A DNA stretch of 23,485 bases from Pseudomonadota bacterium (GTDB lineage: Bacteria; Pseudomonadota; Alphaproteobacteria; Caulobacterales; Caulobacteraceae), in the NCBI GenBank assembly GCA_023428785.1, contig JAEYWU010000036.1, positions 1 through 23,485 on the forward strand, written 5' to 3'. Below are positions 5,866-13,222 of this stretch, in pieces. The notes below the pieces were generated by a model, which saw only the letters and a list, made by a program, of their open reading frames with translations, was not told the origin of the DNA and ran no database searches. Position 1 is the stretch's first letter. Each line of letters opens with the position of its first letter. The translations under genes and the position numbers were made by a program.

Positions 5866-6726
5866 TCAGCCTCCGTTGCGCGCCTCTTGATAGGCGGTCC
5901 GGGGAACTCCCGCGATCAGGAAATAGACGCCGACAACGATCAGGCAGGCGACGGGCGTCAGAGCCCCAAACTCGCCGGTCAGCCACTTCGCCTGATCACC
6001 GGGAACGAAGGCGGCGACCATCACCGCCTGGATGAACAGGTTGTGCGAGGCATGGGCGAGCGCGGCGGGCCAGAAGCTGTTGGAACGCAGGCGGACGGCG
6101 TTGAAGAAGGGGGTGATGATGAAGATCATCGCCGCGAAACAGATCAGGCTGAACCAAATCGGCGTCCCCTCGCCCGAATAGCCGCCGAACAGCAGGACCG
6201 GCAGGTGATAGGCCAGCCAGATGACGCTGGAGATCAGGTTGAGCTTCCAGAACCCCATCTCGCGCCCCAGCGCGGGCGTCAGGAATCCGCGCCAGCCGAG
6301 TTCTTCGCCCGTCGCGCTGAGAAGGCCCGTGAGAGTGCCGAAGGCGGCGAAGGCGGCGAGCCCCACCCAAGGGCCGACATCGAGCCCCATCATCGACGCC
6401 GCGTCGCTCCAGCCGGCGATGTTCAGGACACCCGCGCCCAGGGCGACAGCGCCGAGGATGGCGAGGACGGCATAGGCGACCGGGACGCCCCAGCCGATCA
6501 GAAGCTGGCCCGGAGGCCAGGGGAGCCAGCCCAGGCCCTTCAATGATCGACGGCCGATCAGGGCGGTCAGGATCGCGGCCACGCCGGGCGCCCACATGAT
6601 GGCGTAGATCCATTTGACGGTGGCTTCATTGGCCATGCCGCCGCCCTGGATGATCAGGACGTTGAAGACGGCGCAGGCGGCGGTGACGAGGGCGAGATAG
6701 AGCCCGATCTGGGTGCGGTTCGACAT
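5866..6726 (-). CDS. CPBP family intramembrane glutamic endopeptidase
   Basis: A 286-residue integral membrane protein with about eight hydrophobic segments. It carries the CPBP (PF02517, 'Abi') motifs: TGEELGWRGFL with Glu141/Glu142 and Arg146, WLAYHLPVL with His174, and AHASHNLFIQ with His225/His228. These residues form the intramembrane active site in the family (Rce1-type fold). Bacterial members act in CAAX-like processing, bacteriocin self-immunity or membrane protein turnover; the substrate here is unknown. The ATG at 6726 lacks a strong ribosome binding site. It is the first gene of a two-gene unit with DUF72 and diverges from the GFA gene across 78 bases. Confidence 0.9.
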   Translation of the reverse strand: MSNRTQIGLYLALVTAACAVFNVLIIQGGGMANEATVKWIYAIMWAPGVAAILTALIGRRSLKGLGWLPWPPGQLLIGWGVPVAYAVLAILGAVALGAGVLNIAGWSDAASMMGLDVGPWVGLAAFAAFGTLTGLLSATGEELGWRGFLTPALGREMGFWKLNLISSVIWLAYHLPVLLFGGYSGEGTPIWFSLICFAAMIFIITPFFNAVRLRSNSFWPAALAHASHNLFIQAVMVAAFVPGDQAKWLTGEFGALTPVACLIVVGVYFLIAGVPRTAYQEARNGG

Positions 6727-6804
6727 ACCGCGATTGAGCGCGCGCGACCGGCGTCTGGCAATCGGCTAATCTCGTTCTGTCAGAGATTTAAGGTTGAGGC
6801 GATC

Positions 6805-7209
6805 ATGCACACAGGGTCCTGTCTGTGCGGCGCGGTGCGCGTCGAGGTTCGCGGCGAGCTGCCGGGACCGGACGCCTGTCATTGCTCCCAATGCCGCCGC
6901 TGGTCAGGCCACGTCTGGGCCTCAACCGACATCCTGCGCGAGAATCTGACCGTCGTCGGCGAGGAGCGCATCCGCTGGTTCCAATCCTCGGCGAAGGTGC
7001 GGCGCGGATCATGCGAGATGTGCGGCTCTGCGATGTTCTGGGACGTGCCGGGCCGCAGCCGCATCGCTGTGGCCATGGGCGTCTTCGACGCGCCGACGGG
7101 CACGACGCTGGCCAAGCACATCTTCACCGCCGACAAGGGCGACTATTACCGGATCGACGGCGACGATGCGCCCCAGGAGCGGTTCCCGCCAGCGATCAAT
7201 CCGGAATAA
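6805..7209 (+). CDS. GFA family zinc-binding protein
   Basis: A 134-residue protein of the GFA/CENP-V fold (PF04828). Zinc ligands are visible in order: GSCLCGAV (two cysteines, residues 5 and 7), CHCSQCRRWSG (three cysteines, about 26-31) and GSCEMCGSAMFW (about 71-74). The founding member, Gfa of Paracoccus, was described as a glutathione-dependent formaldehyde-activating enzyme, but that activity is disputed and most members are uncharacterised. GAGG five bases before the ATG supports the start. The gene converges with the histidine kinase and their 3' ends overlap by 14 bases. The functional name should therefore stay generic. Confidence 0.88.
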   Translation: MHTGSCLCGAVRVEVRGELPGPDACHCSQCRRWSGHVWASTDILRENLTVVGEERIRWFQSSAKVRRGSCEMCGSAMFWDVPGRSRIAVAMGVFDAPTGTTLAKHIFTADKGDYYRIDGDDAPQERFPPAINPE

Positions 7210-8791
7210 CCAACTGCAACGCCGCCAGCAGACTGGCGGCCGTGATCGGCTTGGCGATGTGGAGGTCCGCGCCGACGGCGGCGGTCGCCTGCCGGTGTTC
7301 CTGCATGGCGTTGGCGCTCAGCATGACGATTGGCGTGCGGGGCCGGTTGGGCAGGCCGGCTTCGAGAGCGCGAATTTCAGCCGTCGCGCTCAGGCCATCC
7401 ATGACCGGCATCTGCATGTCCATCAGCACAACGTCGAAGGCTTCCGACCTGAAGGCCTCCACGGCCTGGGCGCCGTCGTCGACGGTGGTCACATCGGCGC
7501 CCTGACTGCCCAGGATGAGCTGAACCACCCGCTGATTTGTAGGGTGATCCTCCGCCAGCAAAACGCGAAGCGCCCGTCCCGGGACGACGCCCGAATGATC
7601 TTCACGGGACTGCTCCCGGGCGTCGTAGTCGGCGAGACTGCCGACCCGCTCAAGCGCCACCGAGAAGCTGAAACAGCTGCCGGCGCCGGGCGTAGACCGC
7701 GCCGTGATCGTCCCACCCATCATCTCCACCAGGGACCGGCAGATCGACAGCCCCAGCCCCGTGCCGCCGAAACGCCGGGTGATCGTGCTGTCTGCCTGGC
7801 TGAACCGCTGGAACAGGCGCGCAGCCTGCTCCTCGCCGAAGCCGACTCCGGTGTCCTCGACCTCGATCATCAGCCTGTGCGAACCGCCCACGTCCGCCCC
7901 GTCTATCCGCACCGTCACCGACCCATCGGCGGTGAACTTGATCGCATTGGAGAGGAGATTGCCCAGCACCTGACGGATGCGGGTGCTGTCGCCGATGAAC
8001 CGGCCGCGCGCACCGTCGGACCAATGGATCCGGAGATCCAGCCCCTTGTCTTCAGCCAGCCCCCGCATGACCGACAGGGACGGTTTGAGCGCCTCGTCCA
8101 GATCGAAGGGCCGCAGCTCGAGGTCCAGCTGGCCCGCCTCGATCTTGGAAACGTCGAGAATATCGGAAACCAGCCGGTCCAGCATGACCCCGGAATTCCG
8201 GATGAGGTCCACCATCTCGGCCTGATCGGCGCTCAGCGGCGTGCGTGACAGGGCGTCCACGATGCCGATCACGCCGTTGAGCGGCGTGCGAATCTCGTGG
8301 CTCATATTGGCGAGGAAGTCTGACTTGGCGACATTGGCCGCCTCGGCCTCGGCCTTGGCGCGGATCAGCGCCTCTTCCTCGGCGATTCGGTCGGTGACAT
8401 CGCGGGCCACGGCGTAGATGCGATCACCGAAGCGCTGCGCGCGCCATTCCAGACGGCGGTAGCCACCCCCCTTGTGGCGATAGCGATTGATGAAGCCCAG
8501 AACCGGCGCGCCCGGTCGCCGGTTCTCCACCTCGTCGATGCTGCCTAGGGTGCCAGCCACGTCCTCGGGATGGATCAGAGGCAGCAATCGGCGCCCTTCG
8601 ATCTCGTCTGGGCGATAGCCCAGCGTTGTCTCCCAGGACCGGCTGACCTTGACCACCGTGCCGTCCAGCTCGCGGATGACGAGGATATCGAGCGATACGT
8701 CGAAGAAGGTGGACAGGTCCACGAACGGCTCGATCTCGCCCGTCGCGCGGTTGCGCACGGTCGTAGCAGCGCCATCGGCCAACTGGGTCAT
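7196..8791 (-). CDS. Soluble hybrid histidine kinase (PAS-HisKA-HATPase-REC)
   Basis: A 531-residue sensor kinase. After a PAS domain (about 30-135: LDILVIRELDGTVVKVSRSW, LGYRPDEIEG, IHPEDV) comes a short coiled linker, the HisKA dimerisation domain with the phospho-acceptor His165 in NMSHEIRTPLNG, the ATPase domain (N box NLLSNAIKF, G1 DTGVGFGEE, G2 GGTGLGLS), and a C-terminal receiver with Asp458 in MDMQMPVMDG and Lys514 in IAKPI. No signal peptide or membrane span is visible, so it is probably cytosolic and senses an internal cue through PAS. I chose the ATG at 8791 over an upstream ATG at 8956 because the extra 55 residues look non-coding and would overlap the divergent small gene. No cognate regulator lies beside it. 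Confidence 0.9.
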   Translation of the reverse strand: MTQLADGAATTVRNRATGEIEPFVDLSTFFDVSLDILVIRELDGTVVKVSRSWETTLGYRPDEIEGRRLLPLIHPEDVAGTLGSIDEVENRRPGAPVLGFINRYRHKGGGYRRLEWRAQRFGDRIYAVARDVTDRIAEEEALIRAKAEAEAANVAKSDFLANMSHEIRTPLNGVIGIVDALSRTPLSADQAEMVDLIRNSGVMLDRLVSDILDVSKIEAGQLDLELRPFDLDEALKPSLSVMRGLAEDKGLDLRIHWSDGARGRFIGDSTRIRQVLGNLLSNAIKFTADGSVTVRIDGADVGGSHRLMIEVEDTGVGFGEEQAARLFQRFSQADSTITRRFGGTGLGLSICRSLVEMMGGTITARSTPGAGSCFSFSVALERVGSLADYDAREQSREDHSGVVPGRALRVLLAEDHPTNQRVVQLILGSQGADVTTVDDGAQAVEAFRSEAFDVVLMDMQMPVMDGLSATAEIRALEAGLPNRPRTPIVMLSANAMQEHRQATAAVGADLHIAKPITAASLLAALQLVIPD

Positions 8792-8938
8792 GACGGCTAC
8801 CTGGGCAAGCTCGATGAAAACAACACCTAAGGTCGTGTTTAGAAGATCAGGGTTAAGGCCGCCTTTCCCCGCGAAGCGATGGTGTGATGGCGCAGGCCGG
8901 GGTTGCACGCGCCGCAGACCGGGAGGCAGGATGGCGGC

Positions 8939-9166
8939 ATGACCGAGCCAGAACACCCCAGCTTCCGCCAGCGTCGTCTGGAGGCCGACGAGCGGGTCCG
9001 GCGAAAGAACCTCCAGGATCGCGGCCTGACCAATGTCGTGCCACTGCGCCGGCCCGCGCCCAAGCGCACGTTCAAATGGCCCGCGCTTCCGACCAGCCCA
9101 CTCGTCCTCTGGGCCGGGATCATCGCGATCCTGATCGTGGTCTATTTCGCGCGCGGGCTGTTCTAG
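8939..9166 (+). CDS. Small single-span membrane protein, 75 residues
   Basis: A short gene unlike its neighbours: the first 50 residues are charged and arginine-rich (SFRQRRLEADERVRRKNLQD, then NVVPLRRPAPKRTFKWP), and the end is one clear membrane helix, SPLVLWAGIIAILIVVYFA. The charge pattern predicts an N-terminus in the cytoplasm. The ATG at 8939 follows GGGAGG at 8921-8926 (a long, 12-base spacing) and AGGATGG at 8929-8935; a TTG at 8903 is a less likely start. The last four bases overlap the 3' end of the VOC gene on the other strand. It diverges from the kinase gene across 147 bases. I do not recognise the family; function unknown. Confidence 0.7.
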   Translation: MTEPEHPSFRQRRLEADERVRRKNLQDRGLTNVVPLRRPAPKRTFKWPALPTSPLVLWAGIIAILIVVYFARGLF

Positions 9167-9561
9167 CCCCTGAGCTCCAGCACATTGCCATCCGGGTCGG
9201 CGAGGTAGATCGACACCGCCTCGCCGGTCGAGCCATAGCGGAGCCCCTCTTCGCCGACGACGACACCGTGGCTCTCCAGATGCGCTCGCACCTGGCCGGC
9301 ATCGAAGTCTTCTATCCGCAGGCAGAGATGATCCATGTTCCGCCCCTCAGGACCCGGCGCCGCGCCGCCCATGCGGCCCAGCTTTCCATCGACCGGGACC
9401 AGATCGATTAGAGCCGCCCCGCAGCGCAGTTGATAGAGGCCGATGGCCGCCTGGGTCCGCTCCAGGTTGCAGCCGATGACGTCCTGATAGAAGGCCATCA
9501 TGGCGGCGTGATCGACGGTGCGGATCACCACATGGTCGATGCCGAGAGGCCTCAGGCCCAT
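9163..9561 (-). CDS. VOC family (glyoxalase-like) protein
   Basis: A 132-residue, single-module vicinal oxygen chelate protein. The two beta-alpha-beta-beta-beta units are evident: LGIDHVVIRTVDHAAMMAFYQDVIG at the N-terminus with metal ligand His10, NMDHLCLRI with a second histidine, and the closing YLADPDGNVLELRG supplying the glutamate. Members include glyoxalase I, bleomycin/fosfomycin resistance proteins and dioxygenases; the substrate cannot be set from sequence. Its ATG shares one base with the gshA stop (TGATG), so it is translationally coupled to glutathione synthesis. A glutathione-dependent role, for example with a reactive aldehyde or epoxide, is therefore a reasonable but unproven guess. 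Confidence 0.85.
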   Translation of the reverse strand: MGLRPLGIDHVVIRTVDHAAMMAFYQDVIGCNLERTQAAIGLYQLRCGAALIDLVPVDGKLGRMGGAAPGPEGRNMDHLCLRIEDFDAGQVRAHLESHGVVVGEEGLRYGSTGEAVSIYLADPDGNVLELRG

Positions 9562-10916
9562 CAGTAGGCGACGTCCCGGTAGACCCGGCTGACATCGCCC
9601 TGCCAGTCGCCATGATACAGGTCGAGCAGCCGCTCTGCCGGGGTGACGCCGCTGTCGGCGATGTCTTCCAGTTCGGACAGATAGCCGCGCTCGTCGACCA
9701 TGCCGCCCGAGAAGCGTGCGCGGTTCTTCAGCCCCATCTTGGCGATGGCCACCACCTCGCGCGCGACGTCGCGCAAGGGCCGTCCGCCGACTTCCGTCTT
9801 CAGGCCCAGGCGGGTGACGTCGCGGCGCAGGCGCTCGTGATCCTCGATGTCCCAGCCCTTGACCACATCCCAGGCCGCCGACAGCGACGGGGCGTCATAG
9901 AGCAGGCCCGCCCACAGCCCCTGAAGCGCGCAGATCCGGCTCCACGGACCACCGTCCGCGCCGCGCATCTCCAGATAGGCCTTCAGCCGCACCTCGGGGA
10001 ACAGGGTGGTCAGGTGATCGCCCCAGTCCTTGGCCGTCGGATATTCGCCCGGCAGGGCCGGCAGGCGGCCCTCCATGAAATCCCGGAACGACTGGCCCGA
10101 GGCGTCGATGTAGCGGCCGTCACGCTTGACGAAATACATCGGCGTATCGAGCGCATATTCGACATAGGCCTCGAAACCGAAGCCGTCGGCGAAGACGAAA
10201 TCCAGCATCCCGGTGCGGTCCGGATCGGTGTCGGTCCAGACATTGGCGCGGGCCGACAGAAAGCCGTTGGGCCGGCCTTCGGTGAAGGGCGAGTTGGCGA
10301 ACAGGGCGGTGGCGATCGGCTGCAGCGCCAGGGACGTGCGGAACTTGGCCACCATGTCCGCCTCGCTCTCGAAGTCGAGGTTGGACTGGATGGTGCAGGT
10401 GCGCAGCATCATGTCCAGGCCCAGCGATCCGACCTTGGGCATATAGGCGCGCATGATGTCATAGCGGCCCTTGGGCATGACCGGCACCTCGGCGCGGGTC
10501 CACTTCGGATCAAAGCCGAGGCCCAGGAAGCCCAGACCCAGTTCATCGGCGACCGTCTTGACCTCGACCAGGTGCCGGCCCGTCTCGTCGCAGATGTCGT
10601 GGACGTCTTTCAGCGGAGCGCCGGACAGTTCGAACTGACCACCGGGCTCCAGGCTGACCGAGGCGGTCATGCCCTCGGCATTGGCCCGCTCCAGCCCGAT
10701 CACATGGCCGCCTTCCTCGATCGCGGTCCAGCCGAACCGCATCAGCCCGTCCAGCATGGCGCGGATGCCGTCGGGCGAGCCATAGTCGGGGCGCGACAGG
10801 TCGGAACGGCGGAAGACGAACTTCTCGTGCTCGGCGCCGATGCGCCACTGGTCACGCGGCTTCATGCCCTTGTCGAGGGCGGAAACCAGATCGTCGCGGG
10901 AAAGCGGTTCGCTCAT
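9561..10916 (-). CDS. gshA: Glutamate-cysteine ligase (GshA, plant/alphaproteobacterial type)
   Basis: Catalyses the ATP-dependent joining of L-glutamate and L-cysteine, the first and usually limiting step of glutathione synthesis, in the cytosol. The 451-residue length and motifs fit the class shared by plants and alphaproteobacteria rather than the E. coli type: WRIGAEHEKFVF near the N-terminus, SLEPGGQFELSGAPL in the glutamate site, GLGFDPKW, MPKGRYDIMRAYMP, MMLRTCTIQSNLDF, and ANSPFTEGRPNGFLS. I start it at the ATG at 10916 (AGGGG upstream) rather than the TTG one codon earlier. The VOC gene overlaps its stop by one base. Upstream, 58 bases separate it from the secreted JAMM-like gene. 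Confidence 0.95.
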   Translation of the reverse strand: MSEPLSRDDLVSALDKGMKPRDQWRIGAEHEKFVFRRSDLSRPDYGSPDGIRAMLDGLMRFGWTAIEEGGHVIGLERANAEGMTASVSLEPGGQFELSGAPLKDVHDICDETGRHLVEVKTVADELGLGFLGLGFDPKWTRAEVPVMPKGRYDIMRAYMPKVGSLGLDMMLRTCTIQSNLDFESEADMVAKFRTSLALQPIATALFANSPFTEGRPNGFLSARANVWTDTDPDRTGMLDFVFADGFGFEAYVEYALDTPMYFVKRDGRYIDASGQSFRDFMEGRLPALPGEYPTAKDWGDHLTTLFPEVRLKAYLEMRGADGGPWSRICALQGLWAGLLYDAPSLSAAWDVVKGWDIEDHERLRRDVTRLGLKTEVGGRPLRDVAREVVAIAKMGLKNRARFSGGMVDERGYLSELEDIADSGVTPAERLLDLYHGDWQGDVSRVYRDVAY

Positions 10917-10974
10917 CAATAGGCCCCTGTCGCCGCCGCTAGATGGGCGGTTCCGGCCTTTGGCTCAAGGGCGT

Positions 10975-12186
10975 TCAGTCCACCTCGCTTGAAGACCCCC
11001 AGGGCACGTGGTGGTCGGTCGGCAGGTCGGTCGCGTCGATCGGCGTCCAGCCCGCGTTTTCAGGACCCGTGAAGTCAAGCGAGCGCCGCCAGCCTCGGGC
11101 ATAGCGCACGCCGTCAGGCGCGAAAGCCTGGGCGCCCTCCAGCACCAGCACTGCCGAGCAGTCAGCAGCATACTGAACCGAGGTGAACCGTACCGACTGC
11201 CGTGTCGTGTCCCCCACATCGTCGGCGTAGAAGGTTGTAGGAAGCGGTTCGAACCAGCCCAGCGCCTGGGCGGACAGCAGTCGGTACGACAACCCCAGAC
11301 CGTCCGTCAGCACCGCGCGCGCCTCGGATTCCACTTGGGGTGGCCGTGTCCACAGGTCGGTCCAGGCCGCCGACAGGATGGTGGGATCGAAGAGGGCGCC
11401 GTCGCCAGCCGCAGTGCCGATCTGCATCGCCTGGGCTGTGCGCAGAAGCGTACGCTCATGCAGATTGAACTCCGAGCGCGCCACCGGGGCCCGCCAGTCG
11501 AAGACCGAATCCGTCGCCGCCATGGAAGCCATGCGCCGGAAAGCCCCATCTCTCAGACGATAGAGCCGGACACCGAAGGCCGGCGCGGCGGCGCGCATCA
11601 CGGCCTCCACATTGCGCCCCATCCGGGTTCGCGCCGACCAGCCGTCGGCAGGAGGCCGCGCCGGGCACTCCAGGCGGTTGGCGAAAAGGCTGTATCGGTG
11701 GATGCGCGTCGACCTGCTCACGCCCCCGCGTTCGGCAAGATCGGAACTCCAGATCGCCAGATAGAGGCCGTCATGGGTCACGACCAGCACGGGCCTGCGC
11801 CCGCCCTCCGCGATCGACAGGTCGATGATCGAGATCGGGTTCTCGTAAGGATGGGTGTGGATTTCGATGGGCGACCGGCCGGCGCAGCGCGCGCAGCCGG
11901 CCGGAGCCCGGTAGCGCATGTCGCCGGCGACCTCGACGATCTCCAGCTGGCCGCCCTGGAGCTGCGTGAAGATCGAGACCTCCCGGCCCCCGTCCCGCAA
12001 CTCGGCCCGAAGGGCGGCGAGAAACTCGGGTCGGATAGTGACGATCTCCGGCGATGGGCCGCCGTGTCCGGGCGAAGTCTCTTGCTCGACCGATCGCGCC
12101 AACGCATCCAGGCTCACGGTCTGGGCCACCGCAACGCCAGGAAGGAGCACCGCCGCTGCGACGGCCAGCAGGATACGATGGAACAT
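10975..12186 (-). CDS. Secreted protein with JAMM-like HTHP motif, uncharacterised
   Basis: A 403-residue protein of no family I can name. It begins with a signal peptide (hydrophobic core LLAVAAAVLLPG, probable cut after AVA at residue 21), so it acts outside the cytoplasm. The most informative part is residues 65-125: Glu69 in GREVSIF, a CxxC (Cys98, Cys101), then EIHTHPYENPISIIDLSIA with His110, His112, Ser119 and Asp122. This resembles the E ... H-x-HP ... S-x-x-D zinc site of JAMM/MPN metalloproteins, but the His-to-Asp spacing is one residue shorter than usual. The remaining 270 residues show no recognised domain. The ATG at 12186 follows a strong AGGAGG (12191-12196). It lies between rsmE and gshA, 65 and 58 bases away. 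Confidence 0.8.
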   Translation of the reverse strand: MFHRILLAVAAAVLLPGVAVAQTVSLDALARSVEQETSPGHGGPSPEIVTIRPEFLAALRAELRDGGREVSIFTQLQGGQLEIVEVAGDMRYRAPAGCARCAGRSPIEIHTHPYENPISIIDLSIAEGGRRPVLVVTHDGLYLAIWSSDLAERGGVSRSTRIHRYSLFANRLECPARPPADGWSARTRMGRNVEAVMRAAAPAFGVRLYRLRDGAFRRMASMAATDSVFDWRAPVARSEFNLHERTLLRTAQAMQIGTAAGDGALFDPTILSAAWTDLWTRPPQVESEARAVLTDGLGLSYRLLSAQALGWFEPLPTTFYADDVGDTTRQSVRFTSVQYAADCSAVLVLEGAQAFAPDGVRYARGWRRSLDFTGPENAGWTPIDATDLPTDHHVPWGSSSEVD

Positions 12187-12251
12187 GATGCCTCCTGCCG
12201 CCGGGATTATCGTGGAAGGATCAACTCTCGCAAACCACGGTTCCTGACCGC

Positions 12252-12971
12252 TCAGTCGCGCCAGTCCCCGATCGCCGCCTGCCATAGCGCCAGCCCGGCG
12301 ATGGCGGCCGTGTCGGCCCTGAGAATACGCGGACCCAGACCCACCGGGGTGACAAAGGCCTCGCCCCTCAGCCGTTCGCGTTCCTCGGCGGCGAAGCCGC
12401 CTTCCGGCCCGATCAGGATGGACCAGGGCGCCTCATCGCGCGGCAGGGCCTCCAGCGCCGGGCGCACGTCGTCGCCCTCGTCGCAGAACATCAGCCGGCG
12501 CCCCTCGGGCCAGTCGGCCAGGATCTGGTCCAGCTTCTCGGGCGCGACGATCTCGGGCACGTCCAGCCGGCCGGTCTGTTCCGACGCCTCCGTCGCGATG
12601 GCCTGCAGTCGGTCGACACGCGTATGGTCCGCCTGGGTGAAGCGGGTGATGGCCAGCTGTACGCGGCGGCAGCCCAGCTCGGCCGCCTTTTCGACGATGG
12701 TCTCCAGCCGGTTGCGCTTCACCAAAGCGACGATCAGCTCGACGTCGGGCGTCGGCGCCTGGTCGCGCGTCCGCTCCATGGCCATCAGGACGCAGGACCG
12801 TTTGGAGACCTCGGTGATCTCGGCCCGCCATTCTCCGTCACGGCCGTTGAACAGCAGAAGCGCCTCGCCTACCCCCTTGCGCATGACGCCGGTCAGATAG
12901 CGCGCCTGGTCGGCGGTAGGCTCGAGCACCACGCCAGCGGACAGGGGTTGATCGACGAACAGGCGGATCAT
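12252..12971 (-). CDS. rsmE: 16S rRNA (uracil-1498-N3)-methyltransferase RsmE
   Basis: Methylates N3 of uridine 1498 of 16S rRNA, using S-adenosylmethionine, late in small-subunit assembly. It is a SPOUT-class enzyme with the trefoil knot at the C-terminus: ILIGPEGGF (residues 185-193) and LGPRILRADTAA (212-223) are the diagnostic SAM-binding blocks, and EQTGR (131-135) replaces the commoner EQSGR. The N-terminal PUA-like part is MIRLFVDQPL followed by ARYLTGVMRKGVGEAL. The 239-residue length is normal. It is the first gene of the minus-strand run that continues with the secreted protein and gshA. Function assigned confidently from motifs. Confidence 0.95.
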   Translation of the reverse strand: MIRLFVDQPLSAGVVLEPTADQARYLTGVMRKGVGEALLLFNGRDGEWRAEITEVSKRSCVLMAMERTRDQAPTPDVELIVALVKRNRLETIVEKAAELGCRRVQLAITRFTQADHTRVDRLQAIATEASEQTGRLDVPEIVAPEKLDQILADWPEGRRLMFCDEGDDVRPALEALPRDEAPWSILIGPEGGFAAEERERLRGEAFVTPVGLGPRILRADTAAIAGLALWQAAIGDWRD

Positions 12972-13143
12972 GGGGGCCTTCTAGCCGCTCAACCGGTCGG
13001 TGGCCAAGCTTCATCCCCGCTGGCGTGGGCCCAAGCCGCTGAAATCGTTCAAGCGGCCCGTGAGTTTGTCCCCGCCGCTCCGCCGCCTGTCATGGTGCTC
13101 CTCGGCCCGGAACGACAGACGCAGGAGGACGGGAAGGAGCGGC

Positions 13144-13158
13144 CTGCGGGGCCCGCAG
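13144..13158. terminator. Perfect hairpin between fliP and rsmE
   Basis: CTGCGGG (13144-13150) and CCCGCAG (13152-13158) are perfectly complementary around one base; in RNA the loop would open to at least three bases. It lies in the 251-base gap between fliP and rsmE, both on the minus strand, so it could end the flagellar transcript, yet no T run follows. The rest of that gap has no gene that I can support. Confidence 0.35.
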
Positions 13159-13170
13159 TGATTGGACCAG

Positions 13171-13211
13171 CTGTCGCTTTGTCGCTTTGTCGCTCTGTTT
13201 GAAAGCGACAG
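13171..13211. repeat. Tandem octamer x3 with matching inverted copy
   Basis: Read on the plus strand, TGTCGCTT recurs at eight-base intervals from 13172 (the third copy reads TGTCGCTC). An inverted copy, AAAGCGACAG, follows at 13202-13211 and is fully complementary to 13171-13180. The block ends 11 bases past the fliP stop. Any of the first two units can pair with the inverted copy, giving alternative hairpins with loops of 13 or 21 bases at the 3' end of the fliP message. This could be a slippage-prone terminator or stability element. Confidence 0.55.
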
Positions 13212-13222
13212 GATCAGGGTCG

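Noticed and set aside
4368..6035. A 555-codon plus-strand open frame opposite the nitroreductase and DUF72 genes
   Set aside because: It is a shadow of real minus-strand genes; no recognisable motif.
11008..12900. A 630-codon plus-strand open frame opposite the secreted protein and rsmE
   Set aside because: Low-complexity, arginine-rich translation, no ribosome binding site, and the opposite strand encodes a clear RsmE and a protein with a signal peptide.
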